Of a stretch of DNA of 64,000 bases, positions 16,047 through 22,343 are shown piece after piece. A program made the translations under genes and the position numbers. How positions within the stretch are numbered: the stretch's first letter is position 1; each line of letters begins with the position of its first letter. The DNA lies in the NCBI RefSeq assembly GCF_009696325.1, contig NZ_VUME01000006.1, positions 62,001 through 126,000 of the forward strand. Reading direction: 5' to 3'. The stretch comes from Collinsella sp. WCA1-178-WT-3 (M1) (GTDB lineage Bacteria; Actinomycetota; Coriobacteriia; Coriobacteriales; Coriobacteriaceae). A model generated the notes under the pieces. The model had not been told where the DNA came from. It made no database searches and worked only from the letters and a program-made list of their open reading frames with translations.

Positions 16047-16223
16047 TCGCGAGCGACACTCGGTGAACGAAGCGAACATCGAGTATGGGGTTCGAGGTCC
16101 AATAAAAACTGGGTTGCGGCTCAACCGCCATCGCAAGTAAATCGCAGCTGCAGCTCGAATTATTTCCGCTAAGAACTTCGAGGAGTGAGCAGACCGCATG
16201 CTGCATCTCAGCTACATCAACTT
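16047..16223. other. nrdD-nrdG spacer between palindromes
   Basis: About 177 nt linking two palindromes. It carries no ORF with coding features; small repeats such as CACTCGGTGAACGAAGCGAACATCGAGT suggest further local folding. No riboswitch motif is recognised. Confidence 0.35.
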
Positions 16224-16360
16224 GGCTGCCCCGTAGCGAGGCCCCGAACCTTTGCTCGATATGAGTTCCGCACGAACAGGAGGCGCCAGTGGCGCCTCCG
16301 TCGTGAGCCAGGACTGTCCGAAATAGCGAGCAAAGGTCCGGGCCTCGCTACGGGGCAGCC
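16224..16360. repeat. 137-bp nested inverted repeat downstream of nrdD
   Basis: Outer arms of 35 and 34 nt (16224-16258, 16327-16360): 21 bp perfect (GGCTGCCCCGTAGCGAGGCCC) followed by a small bulge and ACCTTTGCTCG pairing. The centre has a second perfect hairpin GGAGGCGCC-AGT-GGCGCCTCC (279-299 offset, i.e. 16279-16299). It begins 12 nt after the nrdD stop on the minus strand and probably forms the nrdD mRNA 3' end. Confidence 0.65.
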
Positions 16361-16371
16361 TGGGATGGTTA

Positions 16372-18594
16372 TTAGAGATGCAGCACGCGGTCGCGGATCT
16401 CCTCGGTTCGACCCTGGTTCCAGAACTGGGTACCGATGTAGCCGCACGTGCGACGGGCGACATTCATCTTCTCCTGGTCACGATTGCCGCAATTGGGGCA
16501 CTCCCACACCAGTTTGCCATCGTCCTCGACAATGCGAATCTCGCCGTCATAGCCGCACACCTGGCAGTAATCGCTCTTGGTGTTGAGCTCGGCGTACATG
16601 ATGTTGTCGTAGATATACTGCATTACGCGAATGACCGCCTTGAGGTTGTCCTGCATGTTGGGAACCTCAACGTAGGAGATAGCACCGCCCGGCGAAAGCT
16701 GCTGGAACATGCCCTCAAACTTAAGCTTGTCGAAGGCATCGATCTCCTCGGACACGTGGACGTGATAGCTGTTAGTAATGTAGCCCTTGTCCGTCACGCC
16801 CGGGATAATGCCGAAACGGCGCTGCAGGCATTTGGCGAACTTGTAGGTCGTCGACTCAAGCGGGGTGCCGTACAGCGAGAAGTCGATATCGCTTTCGGCC
16901 TTCCACTCGGCGCACTTGTCGTTCATGTGCTGCATGACGGCCATGGCAAACGGCGTGCCCTCCTTCTCGGTGTGGCTGTGGCCCGTCATGTACTTGACGC
17001 ACTCATACAGACCGGCGTAACCCAGGCTAATGGTGGAATAACCGCCCACGAGCAGCTTGTCGATCGTCTCGCCCTTCTTAAGGCGCGCCAAGGCACCGTA
17101 CTGCCAAAGAATCGGCGCAGCATCCGAAAGCGTGCCCATCAGGCGCTCATGACGGCACAGCAGGGCACGGTGGCACAGCTCAAGGCGCTCATCGAAGATC
17201 TTCCAGAACTTGTCCATGTCCTGATGCGAGCTCAGCGCAACATCGGGCAAGTTGATGGTCACAACACCCTGGTTAAAGCGACCATAGTACTTAGGCTTGG
17301 TCGGGTCATAGTTCAGAGCGTTGGCGACATTGTTAAAGCCGTTGCCCGAACGGTCGGGCGTCAGGAAACTGCGGCAACCCATGCAGGTATAGCAATCGCC
17401 GTTGCCGGCGGTCTCGCCCTTAGACAGCTTGAGCTCGCGCATCTTCTTCTCGGAGATGTAGTCGGGCACCATGCGCTTGGCGGTGCACTTGGCGGCGAGC
17501 TTGGTCAGATAGAAGTACGGCGAATCCTCGCTGATGTTATCGTCCTCGAGCACGTAGATGAGCTTGGGGAACGCCGGGGTGATCCACACGCCGGCTTCGT
17601 TCTTAACGCCCTCATAGCGTTGACGAAGCGTCTCCTCCACAATCATGGCAAGGTCGTGCTTCTCCTGGGGCGTACGGGCCTCATTGAGATACATAAAGAC
17701 CGTCACGAACGGCGCCTGACCATTCGTGGTCATAAGGGTCACGACCTGATACTGAATCGTCTGGACGCCGCGACGAATCTCATCGCGCAGGCGTTCCTCA
17801 ACGACCTCGCGAACCTTCTCGGCAGATGCCGAAACACCGAGCTCCTCAAGCTCGCGAGCGACCTCGCCGCGAATCTTTTGACGGCTCACCTCAACGAACG
17901 GGGCGAGATGGGTCAGCGAAATAGACTGACCGCCGTACTGGGAGGAAGCAACCTGGGCGATAATCTGCGTCGCAATGTTGCAGGCGGTCGAGAAGCTGTG
18001 CGGCTTCTCGATCAGCGTGCCCGAGATAACGGTGCCGTTCTGGAGCATGTCCTCCAGGTTCACCAGATCGCAGTTGTGCATGTGCTGGGCAAAGTAATCC
18101 GAATCGTGGAAATGGATCAGGCCCTCATTATGGGCATCCACGATCTCCTGGGGCAGCAGCACGCGTTGGGTCAGGTCCTTGGAAATCTCGCCGGCCATAT
18201 AGTCGCGCTGAACGGAATTGACGGTCGGATTCTTATTGGAGTTCTCCTGCTTAACCTCTTCGTTATTGCACTCGATCAGCGACAGGATCTTGTCGTCGGT
18301 CGTGTTCTTTTGGCGCTTCAGGCTCTGAACATAACGATAGATGATGTAGCGGCGAGCGACCTCGTAGCAGTCGAGACGCATGATCTCGTCCTCGACCAGA
18401 TCCTGGATCTCCTCGACCGATACGGTATGGCCGGCCTTCTCACATGCCTCGGCGACGTTTTGCGCCGCGTAGATCACCTGGCGGTCGGTAAGACGAGAGC
18501 CCTCCTCGACCTCCAAGTTGGCGGCGCGAATCGCATTGACGATCTTATCGATGTCAAAGGCAACCTCGGTGCCGCTGCGCTTGATGATCTTCAT
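16372..18594 (-). CDS. nrdD: Anaerobic ribonucleoside-triphosphate reductase (class III)
   Basis: This 740-residue glycyl-radical enzyme reduces NTPs to dNTPs anaerobically. It starts with an ATP-cone (MKIIKRSGTEVAFDIDKIVNAI, residues 1-90) for allosteric control. The catalytic core contains YTCMGCRSFLTP. The C-terminal zinc site is made by CQVCGYDGE and CPNCGNRD, and the radical loop is RRTCGYIGTQFWNQGR. The ATG at 18594 matches the ATP-cone start; the open frame continues ten codons further. A leader of about 220 nt and NrdR-box-like sites precede it. Confidence 0.95.
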   Translation of the reverse strand: MKIIKRSGTEVAFDIDKIVNAIRAANLEVEEGSRLTDRQVIYAAQNVAEACEKAGHTVSVEEIQDLVEDEIMRLDCYEVARRYIIYRYVQSLKRQKNTTDDKILSLIECNNEEVKQENSNKNPTVNSVQRDYMAGEISKDLTQRVLLPQEIVDAHNEGLIHFHDSDYFAQHMHNCDLVNLEDMLQNGTVISGTLIEKPHSFSTACNIATQIIAQVASSQYGGQSISLTHLAPFVEVSRQKIRGEVARELEELGVSASAEKVREVVEERLRDEIRRGVQTIQYQVVTLMTTNGQAPFVTVFMYLNEARTPQEKHDLAMIVEETLRQRYEGVKNEAGVWITPAFPKLIYVLEDDNISEDSPYFYLTKLAAKCTAKRMVPDYISEKKMRELKLSKGETAGNGDCYTCMGCRSFLTPDRSGNGFNNVANALNYDPTKPKYYGRFNQGVVTINLPDVALSSHQDMDKFWKIFDERLELCHRALLCRHERLMGTLSDAAPILWQYGALARLKKGETIDKLLVGGYSTISLGYAGLYECVKYMTGHSHTEKEGTPFAMAVMQHMNDKCAEWKAESDIDFSLYGTPLESTTYKFAKCLQRRFGIIPGVTDKGYITNSYHVHVSEEIDAFDKLKFEGMFQQLSPGGAISYVEVPNMQDNLKAVIRVMQYIYDNIMYAELNTKSDYCQVCGYDGEIRIVEDDGKLVWECPNCGNRDQEKMNVARRTCGYIGTQFWNQGRTEEIRDRVLHL

Positions 18595-18819
18595 CCTCTT
18601 GCCTCTTTCGCGTCGTAATCCCATTGCGCTTCAGAGCCAAACGATGCCTGGCAGGGCTTGTCCCTGTCTTGCGGCGCCGTCGCGCAATCTGTGTTCTCGA
18701 TAAACCATAGGTCCTCATGCGGACAATCCTCGCGGCCGATCAAGCGGCTCAAAGGCGTGTCCAAATGGGACGAACAAGGTCTTCGTTCTCTGTCCGCCAT
18801 CTATCATACGACAAAGACG

Positions 18820-18867
18820 CCTCTATATCCTGTATTCTTTTTTTAGGTCAAACACAACATATAGTGT
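18820..18867 (-). promoter_or_regulatory. nrdD promoter with NrdR-box-like sites
   Basis: On the minus strand TTGACC (complement of 18846-18851) and TATAGA (complement of 18822-18827) are 18 bp apart. ACACAACATATAGTGT at 18852-18867 matches the NrdR box consensus ACACWATATATWGTGT at about 14 of 16 positions and abuts the -35. A weaker box (about 10 of 16) at 18820-18835 overlaps the -10, and the two are 32 bp centre to centre, near the usual 31. NrdR repression of nrdD is the inference. Confidence 0.6.
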
Positions 18868-19068
18868 TTCAGCAGGTCAAAGCAATTGGTCATTTTACAG
18901 ACACATTAATTATGAGGGTTTCTTGGCAAGTCGGTAAAACGTTACCAACGCGGCTACCTGCAAGGCAGTTATAAAACCCCCTAGTCAAGCCGCCGACAAA
19001 TCCTACCAAAACCAAGCCGCTCACGCGAAAAGAATCCAAAAGATTATGCTTGACCAACATGTTGCGGT
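18868..19068. other. Non-coding stretch upstream of nrdD promoter
   Basis: About 200 nt of AT-richer sequence. I see no gene, tRNA or known regulatory element apart from short AT-rich tracts such as GGTAAAACGTTACC. Confidence 0.4.
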
Positions 19069-19146
19069 CGAATGCCGGCGGACGGAGCGACGGGGCTGCA
19101 AACGCTCGGAAGACTACAGCCCCGACACCCCGTCCGCCGGAATTCG
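19069..19146. repeat. Nested inverted repeat near decayed membrane gene
   Basis: Outer arms 19069-19085 and 19130-19146 pair over 16 of 17 positions (CGAAT-mismatch-CCGGCGGACGG). An inner stem CGGGGCTG/CAGCCCCG lies at 19091-19098 and 19117-19124. It is just downstream of the 19162 stop on the minus strand and is likely an RNA 3'-end structure. Confidence 0.55.
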
Positions 19147-19161
19147 ATAGGCGAGGAGCTA

Positions 19162-19429
19162 TTAGTTCTCTTCGCGAGCTATCATGCGGCCGAGAGCCGC
19201 TGTAAAGGGATCGAGCAGCACACCGGCGATAACCACAAAAGCCCACCCCTTTGTGACAAGGCCCGCCCAGCGCGCGAAGAACGTACGGCCTTCAATCGTT
19301 CCGAATCCTCCCTGGAAGGCAATCTCGCCAAAACCGATCACCATAAAAGATTGCACGGGGGTCAACCATGAAAACGCGGGCGACGTGCACGGTTATGATC
19401 AGAATAATCATCTCCCACGAGACCAAGAG
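19162..19429 (-). pseudogene. Frameshifted remnant of a small membrane protein gene
   Basis: Two frames read as one broken protein. The first frame gives VIGLLVSWEMIILIITVHVA then RVFMVDPRAIF. The second gives MVIGFGEIAFQGGFGTIEGR then TFFARWAGLVTKGWAFVVIAGVLLDPFTAALGRMIAREEN. Removing one T from the TTTT near 19349-19353 joins them as RAIFMVIGFGEI. The product would have about three hydrophobic helices. A stop codon closes the first frame upstream, so a 5' end may also be missing. Family not recognised. Confidence 0.4.
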
Positions 19430-19521
19430 GCCAATAACGACAAATTATGCTGGGCAGCAAATGCAACGTGAAAAAGCGACCGAGGTCGATAATTTGACGG
19501 TATATTATGTGTGTTTATAAC

Positions 19522-19552
19522 AAAACAGTCCAGAAGCAAAGCCTCTGGACTG
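19522..19552 (-). terminator. Terminator after tRNA-Val
   Basis: A 9-bp CAGTCCAGA/TCTGGACTG stem (19526-19534, 19544-19552) is followed on the minus strand by TTTTG. It closes the tRNA-Gly/tRNA-Val transcript. Confidence 0.75.
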
Positions 19553-19560
19553 CGAACATT

Positions 19561-19635
19561 TGGTGGGCGTTACAAGATTTGAACTTGTGACCTCTTCCGT
19601 GTCAGGGAAGCGCTCTCCCCCTGAGCTAAACGCCC
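19561..19635 (-). tRNA. tRNA-Val(GAC)
   Basis: The minus strand folds as a tRNA: acceptor GGGCGTT/AACGCCC, D arm GCTCAGGGGGAGAGC, anticodon stem TTCC/GGAA with loop CTGACAC giving anticodon GAC, T arm with GTTCAAATC, and an encoded CCA. 75 nt including CCA. Confidence 0.95.
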
Positions 19636-19638
19636 AAA

Positions 19639-19714
19639 TGGAGCGGACAACGGGGCTCGAACCCGCGACCCCAACCTTGGCAAGGTTGTGCTCTACCAAC
19701 TGAGCCATGTCCGC
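19639..19714 (-). tRNA. tRNA-Gly(GCC), copy 1
   Basis: Cloverleaf with acceptor GCGGACA/TGTCCGC, D arm GCTCAGTTGGTAGAGC, anticodon arm AACC-TTGCCAA-GGTT (anticodon GCC), T arm GCGGGTTCGAGCCCCGT and encoded CCA. It is first in the Gly-Val transcript, 3 nt ahead of tRNA-Val. Identical in its core to the copies at 21108 and 21335. Confidence 0.96.
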
Positions 19715-19726
19715 TTACAGGGATTA

Positions 19727-19774
19727 ATCTTACGTGATACCCGCATCCTATGCAAGAACTTTTTTGAAAAGTTT
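19727..19774 (-). promoter_or_regulatory. tRNA promoter (Gly-Val) with AT-rich upstream palindrome
   Basis: Minus strand TTGCAT (19750-19755) and TAAGAT (19727-19732), 17 bp apart, are preceded by AAACTTTTCAAAAAAGTT. The same AT palindrome plus TTGC -35 occurs before the other two tRNA transcripts here, resembling an UP element. Confidence 0.6.
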
Positions 19775-20771
19775 TGCGACGCCCTCGCGAACCTCACGAA
19801 GACATCAGCCACCTCAAAAAGGCCGAGCTCCTCACCCTGATACACGTATGCCGAGCCCGGAAGCGCCAGCTCAAGCAAAAGGGCCGCCCGCGCGCGGCGC
19901 TCGCCGAGTTCACGGTCCTCGTCATAAGACGACCCGTCGCGTAAGAGCCAGTCGGGCGCAATCTGGTGGTAGCGCGTCGCCTTGATTTGCGGCAGGGCAT
20001 AGCGCGTCGCCACGCGCGATAGATCTCGTGGACCTCGTTGCGGTCCCACAGCGGATGGGTGCCGTCGTCAACCATGTCATCGCCCTCGGCGAGATGCAAC
20101 CGGTCGAGGTCATCGCGGTCGAGGTCCTTGGCGAGACCGTGCGCCACATCAATGCGAAAGCCATCAACGCCTCGATCGCTCCAAAACGTCAGGACGTCGC
20201 AAAAGAACGCATGAACCTCGGGGCATGACCAGACAAAGTCCGGCCGCTCGGGCGTAAACATATGCAGCTACCACTGACCGTCCGCAACACGCGTCCAGGC
20301 GGGGCCGCCAAAGTTGGCATTCCAATTGGTGGAAGGCAGCTCGCCATGTTCGCCGCGACCATCGCGGAAGATATAACGGGCGCGCTCGGGCGATCCAGGG
20401 CCGGCGGCAAGAGCGGCTTTGAACCAGGGGTGCTGGTTGGATGAATGATTGGGCACGATGTCGACGATGACCTTGATGCCGCGTGCGTGAGCCGCAGCGA
20501 CCATGTCATCGAAGTCGTCAAGCGAGCCGAGACGTGGGTCGACATCGCAGTAGTCCGCCACATCATAGCCACCATCGACAAGAGGCGATGGGTAAAACGG
20601 GCTCAACCAGATGGCCTCGATGCCCAGCCGCTCAAGATAGTCCATCTGCTGGGTAATGCCCGCGATATCGCCCAGACCCGAACCAGTCGAATCCTTAAAC
20701 GAGCGCGGGTAGATCTGATAGATCGCGGCATCGGACATCCATGGGCGCGAAGAGGACTTTTCTGTAGCCAT
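19775..20771 (-). pseudogene. Decayed GH13 alpha-glucosidase (oligo-1,6-glucosidase type)
   Basis: The N-terminal half is clear: WMSDAAIYQIYPRSFKDS, AIWLSPFYPSPLVDGGYDV, VDIVPNHSSNQHPWF. An in-frame TAG at 20268-20270 replaces the Tyr of GQWYLHxF. The frame then continues as MFTPERPDFVW and RGVDGFRIDVAHGLAK, which carries the nucleophile Asp. Near 20015 roughly a hundred codons are deleted with a frame change (EIYRAWRR joins ATRYALPQIKATRYHQ). After YVYQGEELGLFEVADV the last third is missing and the sequence runs into a tRNA promoter. The start at 20771 keeps a GGGAGG site. Confidence 0.85.
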
Positions 20772-20957
20772 GGAGCGCGCCTCCCTTGCAACGAGGTTTT
20801 GCGAGATGCCCGCGATGATACGCCCAAAGCTGTTATTCGCGGCAAACAACGCCACAGCCACGCCCCAAGACGCTCGCTCCCTCTCGGGTGCGAGCCTCCC
20901 GGGACGAATCGACCGATTAGTGAAAAGAACGGAAAACCCACTCCCCCGGCCACGACA
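20772..20957. other. Former promoter region of the GH13 pseudogene
   Basis: About 185 nt upstream of the dead glucosidase. It includes operator-like sequence (CGATGATACGCCCAAAGC) and a CTCGC/GCGAG hairpin; no ORF is supported. Confidence 0.35.
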
Positions 20958-21063
20958 GCGAGCGGGCTCCGGGTGCCCCAGGTTGCCGCGAAAGAGGAGG
21001 GAAGCGTACTTTATGTACGCGACCGACGATTGAGGGGCAAGATGGGGTGCCCGGGGCTCGCGC
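20958..21063. repeat. Nested inverted repeat between GH13 pseudogene and tRNA-Gly
   Basis: Left arm 20958-20980 (GCGAGCGGGCTCCGGGTGCCCCA) pairs imperfectly with 21043-21063. CCCCAGGTTGCC continues the stem against GGCAAGATGGGG. The tip has GCGTAC-TTTAT-GTACGC (21004-21020). Confidence 0.5.
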
Positions 21064-21072
21064 AGCGTCAAC

Positions 21073-21098
21073 AAAAAACGCGGTTCGTTAGAACCGCG
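21073..21098 (-). terminator. Terminator after tRNA-Gly copy 2
   Basis: An 8-bp CGCGGTTC/GAACCGCG stem (21079-21086, 21091-21098) with GTTA loop, followed on the minus strand by TTTTTT. Confidence 0.85.
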
Positions 21099-21107
21099 TA
21101 AGATAGT

Positions 21108-21183
21108 TGGAGCGGACAACGGGGCTCGAACCCGCGACCCCAACCTTGGCAAGGTTGTGCTCTACCAACTGAGCCATGTCCGC
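21108..21183 (-). tRNA. tRNA-Gly(GCC), copy 2
   Basis: Identical to copies 1 and 3, with anticodon GCC, encoded CCA and a full cloverleaf. It is last in the transcript Gly-Cys-Gly and has its own terminator directly downstream. Confidence 0.96.
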
Positions 21184-21189
21184 ATATGT

Positions 21190-21216
21190 AAAACAAAACG
21201 GGCGCCGGAGCGCCCG
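21190..21216 (-). terminator. Hairpin between tRNA-Cys and tRNA-Gly copy 2
   Basis: CGGGCGC/GCGCCCG stem (21199-21205, 21210-21216) followed on the minus strand by TTTTGTTTT. An intrinsic terminator inside a tRNA array; readthrough or processing must supply the last tRNA unless it has a separate promoter. Confidence 0.65.
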
Positions 21217-21225
21217 GATGTTGCC

Positions 21226-21299
21226 TGGAGGCGAAGCCCGGATTCGAACCGGGGGTAAAGGCTTTGCAGGCCTCTGCCTTACCACTTGGCCACTTCGCC
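21226..21299 (-). tRNA. tRNA-Cys(GCA)
   Basis: Acceptor GGCGAAG/CTTCGCC, D arm GCCAAGTGGTAAGGC, anticodon arm with loop CTGCAAA (anticodon GCA), T arm CCGGTTCGAATCCGG, encoded CCA. 74 nt. Confidence 0.95.
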
Positions 21300-21300
21300 G

Positions 21301-21324
21301 AAAAAGGACCGTTAAGAACGGTCC
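21301..21324 (-). terminator. Hairpin between tRNA-Gly copy 3 and tRNA-Cys
   Basis: GGACCGTT/AACGGTCC stem (21306-21313, 21317-21324) followed on the minus strand by TTTTT, immediately before the tRNA-Cys 5' end. Confidence 0.65.
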
Positions 21325-21334
21325 GGAAATGCAA

Positions 21335-21410
21335 TGGAGCGGACAACGGGGCTCGAACCCGCGACCCCAACCTTGGCAAGGTTGTGCTCTACCAACTGAG
21401 CCATGTCCGC
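21335..21410 (-). tRNA. tRNA-Gly(GCC), copy 3
   Basis: The same 76-nt sequence as copies 1 and 2, anticodon GCC, CCA encoded. It is promoter-proximal in the Gly-Cys-Gly array. Confidence 0.96.
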
Positions 21411-21422
21411 TTGCGGGTTATT

Positions 21423-21470
21423 AATTTACGCGAGTTATCCAAAAGACGCAAGTACTTTTTTCAAAAAAGT
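21423..21470 (-). promoter_or_regulatory. tRNA promoter (Gly-Cys-Gly array)
   Basis: Minus strand TTGCGT (21446-21451) and TAAATT (21423-21428), 17 bp spacing, with perfect palindrome ACTTTTTTCAAAAAAGT (21454-21470) directly upstream of the -35. Confidence 0.65.
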
Positions 21471-21515
21471 TGCCCAAAGCAAGTTCACGCAGGAAAATCA
21501 TGTCGACCCAAGGCG

Positions 21516-22262
21516 CTAAGCGCACGATTCCAATGCCGAACTAAACAGCTTCACCATCCGAACGCGTGTGCCGGCACCATCCGTGCGACGGGCAACCTCC
21601 ACATTATCGACGAGCATGCGCATAAGCTTGATACCGCGTCCGCGTTCCTCGGATGCCATCGGTTCGCTCGCCCCATCGATAGAATAGCCAGCGCCTCGAT
21701 CAAGCACCTCAAGCACAACACGGTCCCCATAGGCCTGAATCGTCAGGATGCAGCCAACACCGCCCGCATGGTCATATGCGTTACCCAATGCCTCCCCCAA
21801 CGCTAATGCGACGTCATAGCGCTCATCACGCCTCAGGGGAAGTGATTCGAGAAGCTCGGCCACACGGTGCCGATAATACGGGAGATTCTCGATGCCTCGC
21901 TGCACCTTGACGCTCTTGCTCCATCGCGGCAACTCCCCCACCGGAATGGCGGGAATCGACTCCCGCACCGGACCCGCAACATGAAGGATGTCGACAAGTC
22001 GGGCAATCTCCAAAAAGCGAACGACCTCATCGGAGGCGTTAACAAGCGAAAGCAGCCCTTCTCGTCTCATAAGCTCTCTGGCACGCGTAAGCAAAAACGC
22101 CAAACCCGTCGAGTCGATAAAAGCCACGGTCTGGCAATTGATGACAACACGGCGCACGCCCCGGTCGATTAAATTATCCAACCGTCGGCGCAGCTCGGGC
22201 ACCGAGGCGATATCGATATCGCCCGGTGGCGTCAAAACCGCTATGTCATTCCACTCATTCAT
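21516..22262 (-). CDS. STAS domain fused to RsbW-like HATPase (anti-sigma regulator)
   Basis: Residues 1-100 are a STAS antagonist (IAVLTPPGDIDIASVPELRR, the phospho-acceptor loop FIDSTGLAFLL with Ser). Residues 115-248 are a HATPase_c of the SpoIIAB/RsbW type (N box ALGEALGNAYDHAGGV, G1 VLEVLDRGAGY, G2 RGRGIKLMRMLVD). The two halves are normally separate partner-switching proteins. It follows the PP2C phosphatase gene on the same strand. No sigma factor gene is adjacent. ATG at 22262 chosen (MNEWNDIAVL); the ribosome site is weak. Confidence 0.8.
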   Translation of the reverse strand: MNEWNDIAVLTPPGDIDIASVPELRRRLDNLIDRGVRRVVINCQTVAFIDSTGLAFLLTRARELMRREGLLSLVNASDEVVRFLEIARLVDILHVAGPVRESIPAIPVGELPRWSKSVKVQRGIENLPYYRHRVAELLESLPLRRDERYDVALALGEALGNAYDHAGGVGCILTIQAYGDRVVLEVLDRGAGYSIDGASEPMASEERGRGIKLMRMLVDNVEVARRTDGAGTRVRMVKLFSSALESCA

Positions 22263-22343
22263 GCGACCATGGTTCCCCAAAAGAGCTCGCTCGATGCACA
22301 CTTTTCTGCAACCGTTAGGATTCTGTATGCCCAACGTCGCGAC

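Noticed and set aside
15961-16360. Insertion sequence or CRISPR remnant between nrdG and nrdD
   Set aside because: There is no transposase, no target duplication and no regularly spaced direct repeats, only inverted repeats.
16378-18618. A long plus-strand open frame opposite nrdD
   Set aside because: It is an antisense shadow of the 740-residue nrdD gene; its translation is leucine/valine-rich with no family match, while the minus strand is unmistakably NrdD.
18600-18820. Cobalamin or other riboswitch in the long nrdD leader
   Set aside because: No B12 box or other recognisable conserved core could be found by eye, and nrdD does not use cobalamin.
18890-19246. A 118-codon minus-strand frame upstream of nrdD
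   Set aside because: It reads through the nested palindrome at 19069-19146, has low-complexity composition and no ribosome site; judged spurious.
21108-21410. Integrative element attachment site at the tRNA-Gly genes
   Set aside because: Three complete tRNA-Gly copies exist, but there is no integrase, no partial tRNA 3' end repeat and no cargo other than the decayed glucosidase.
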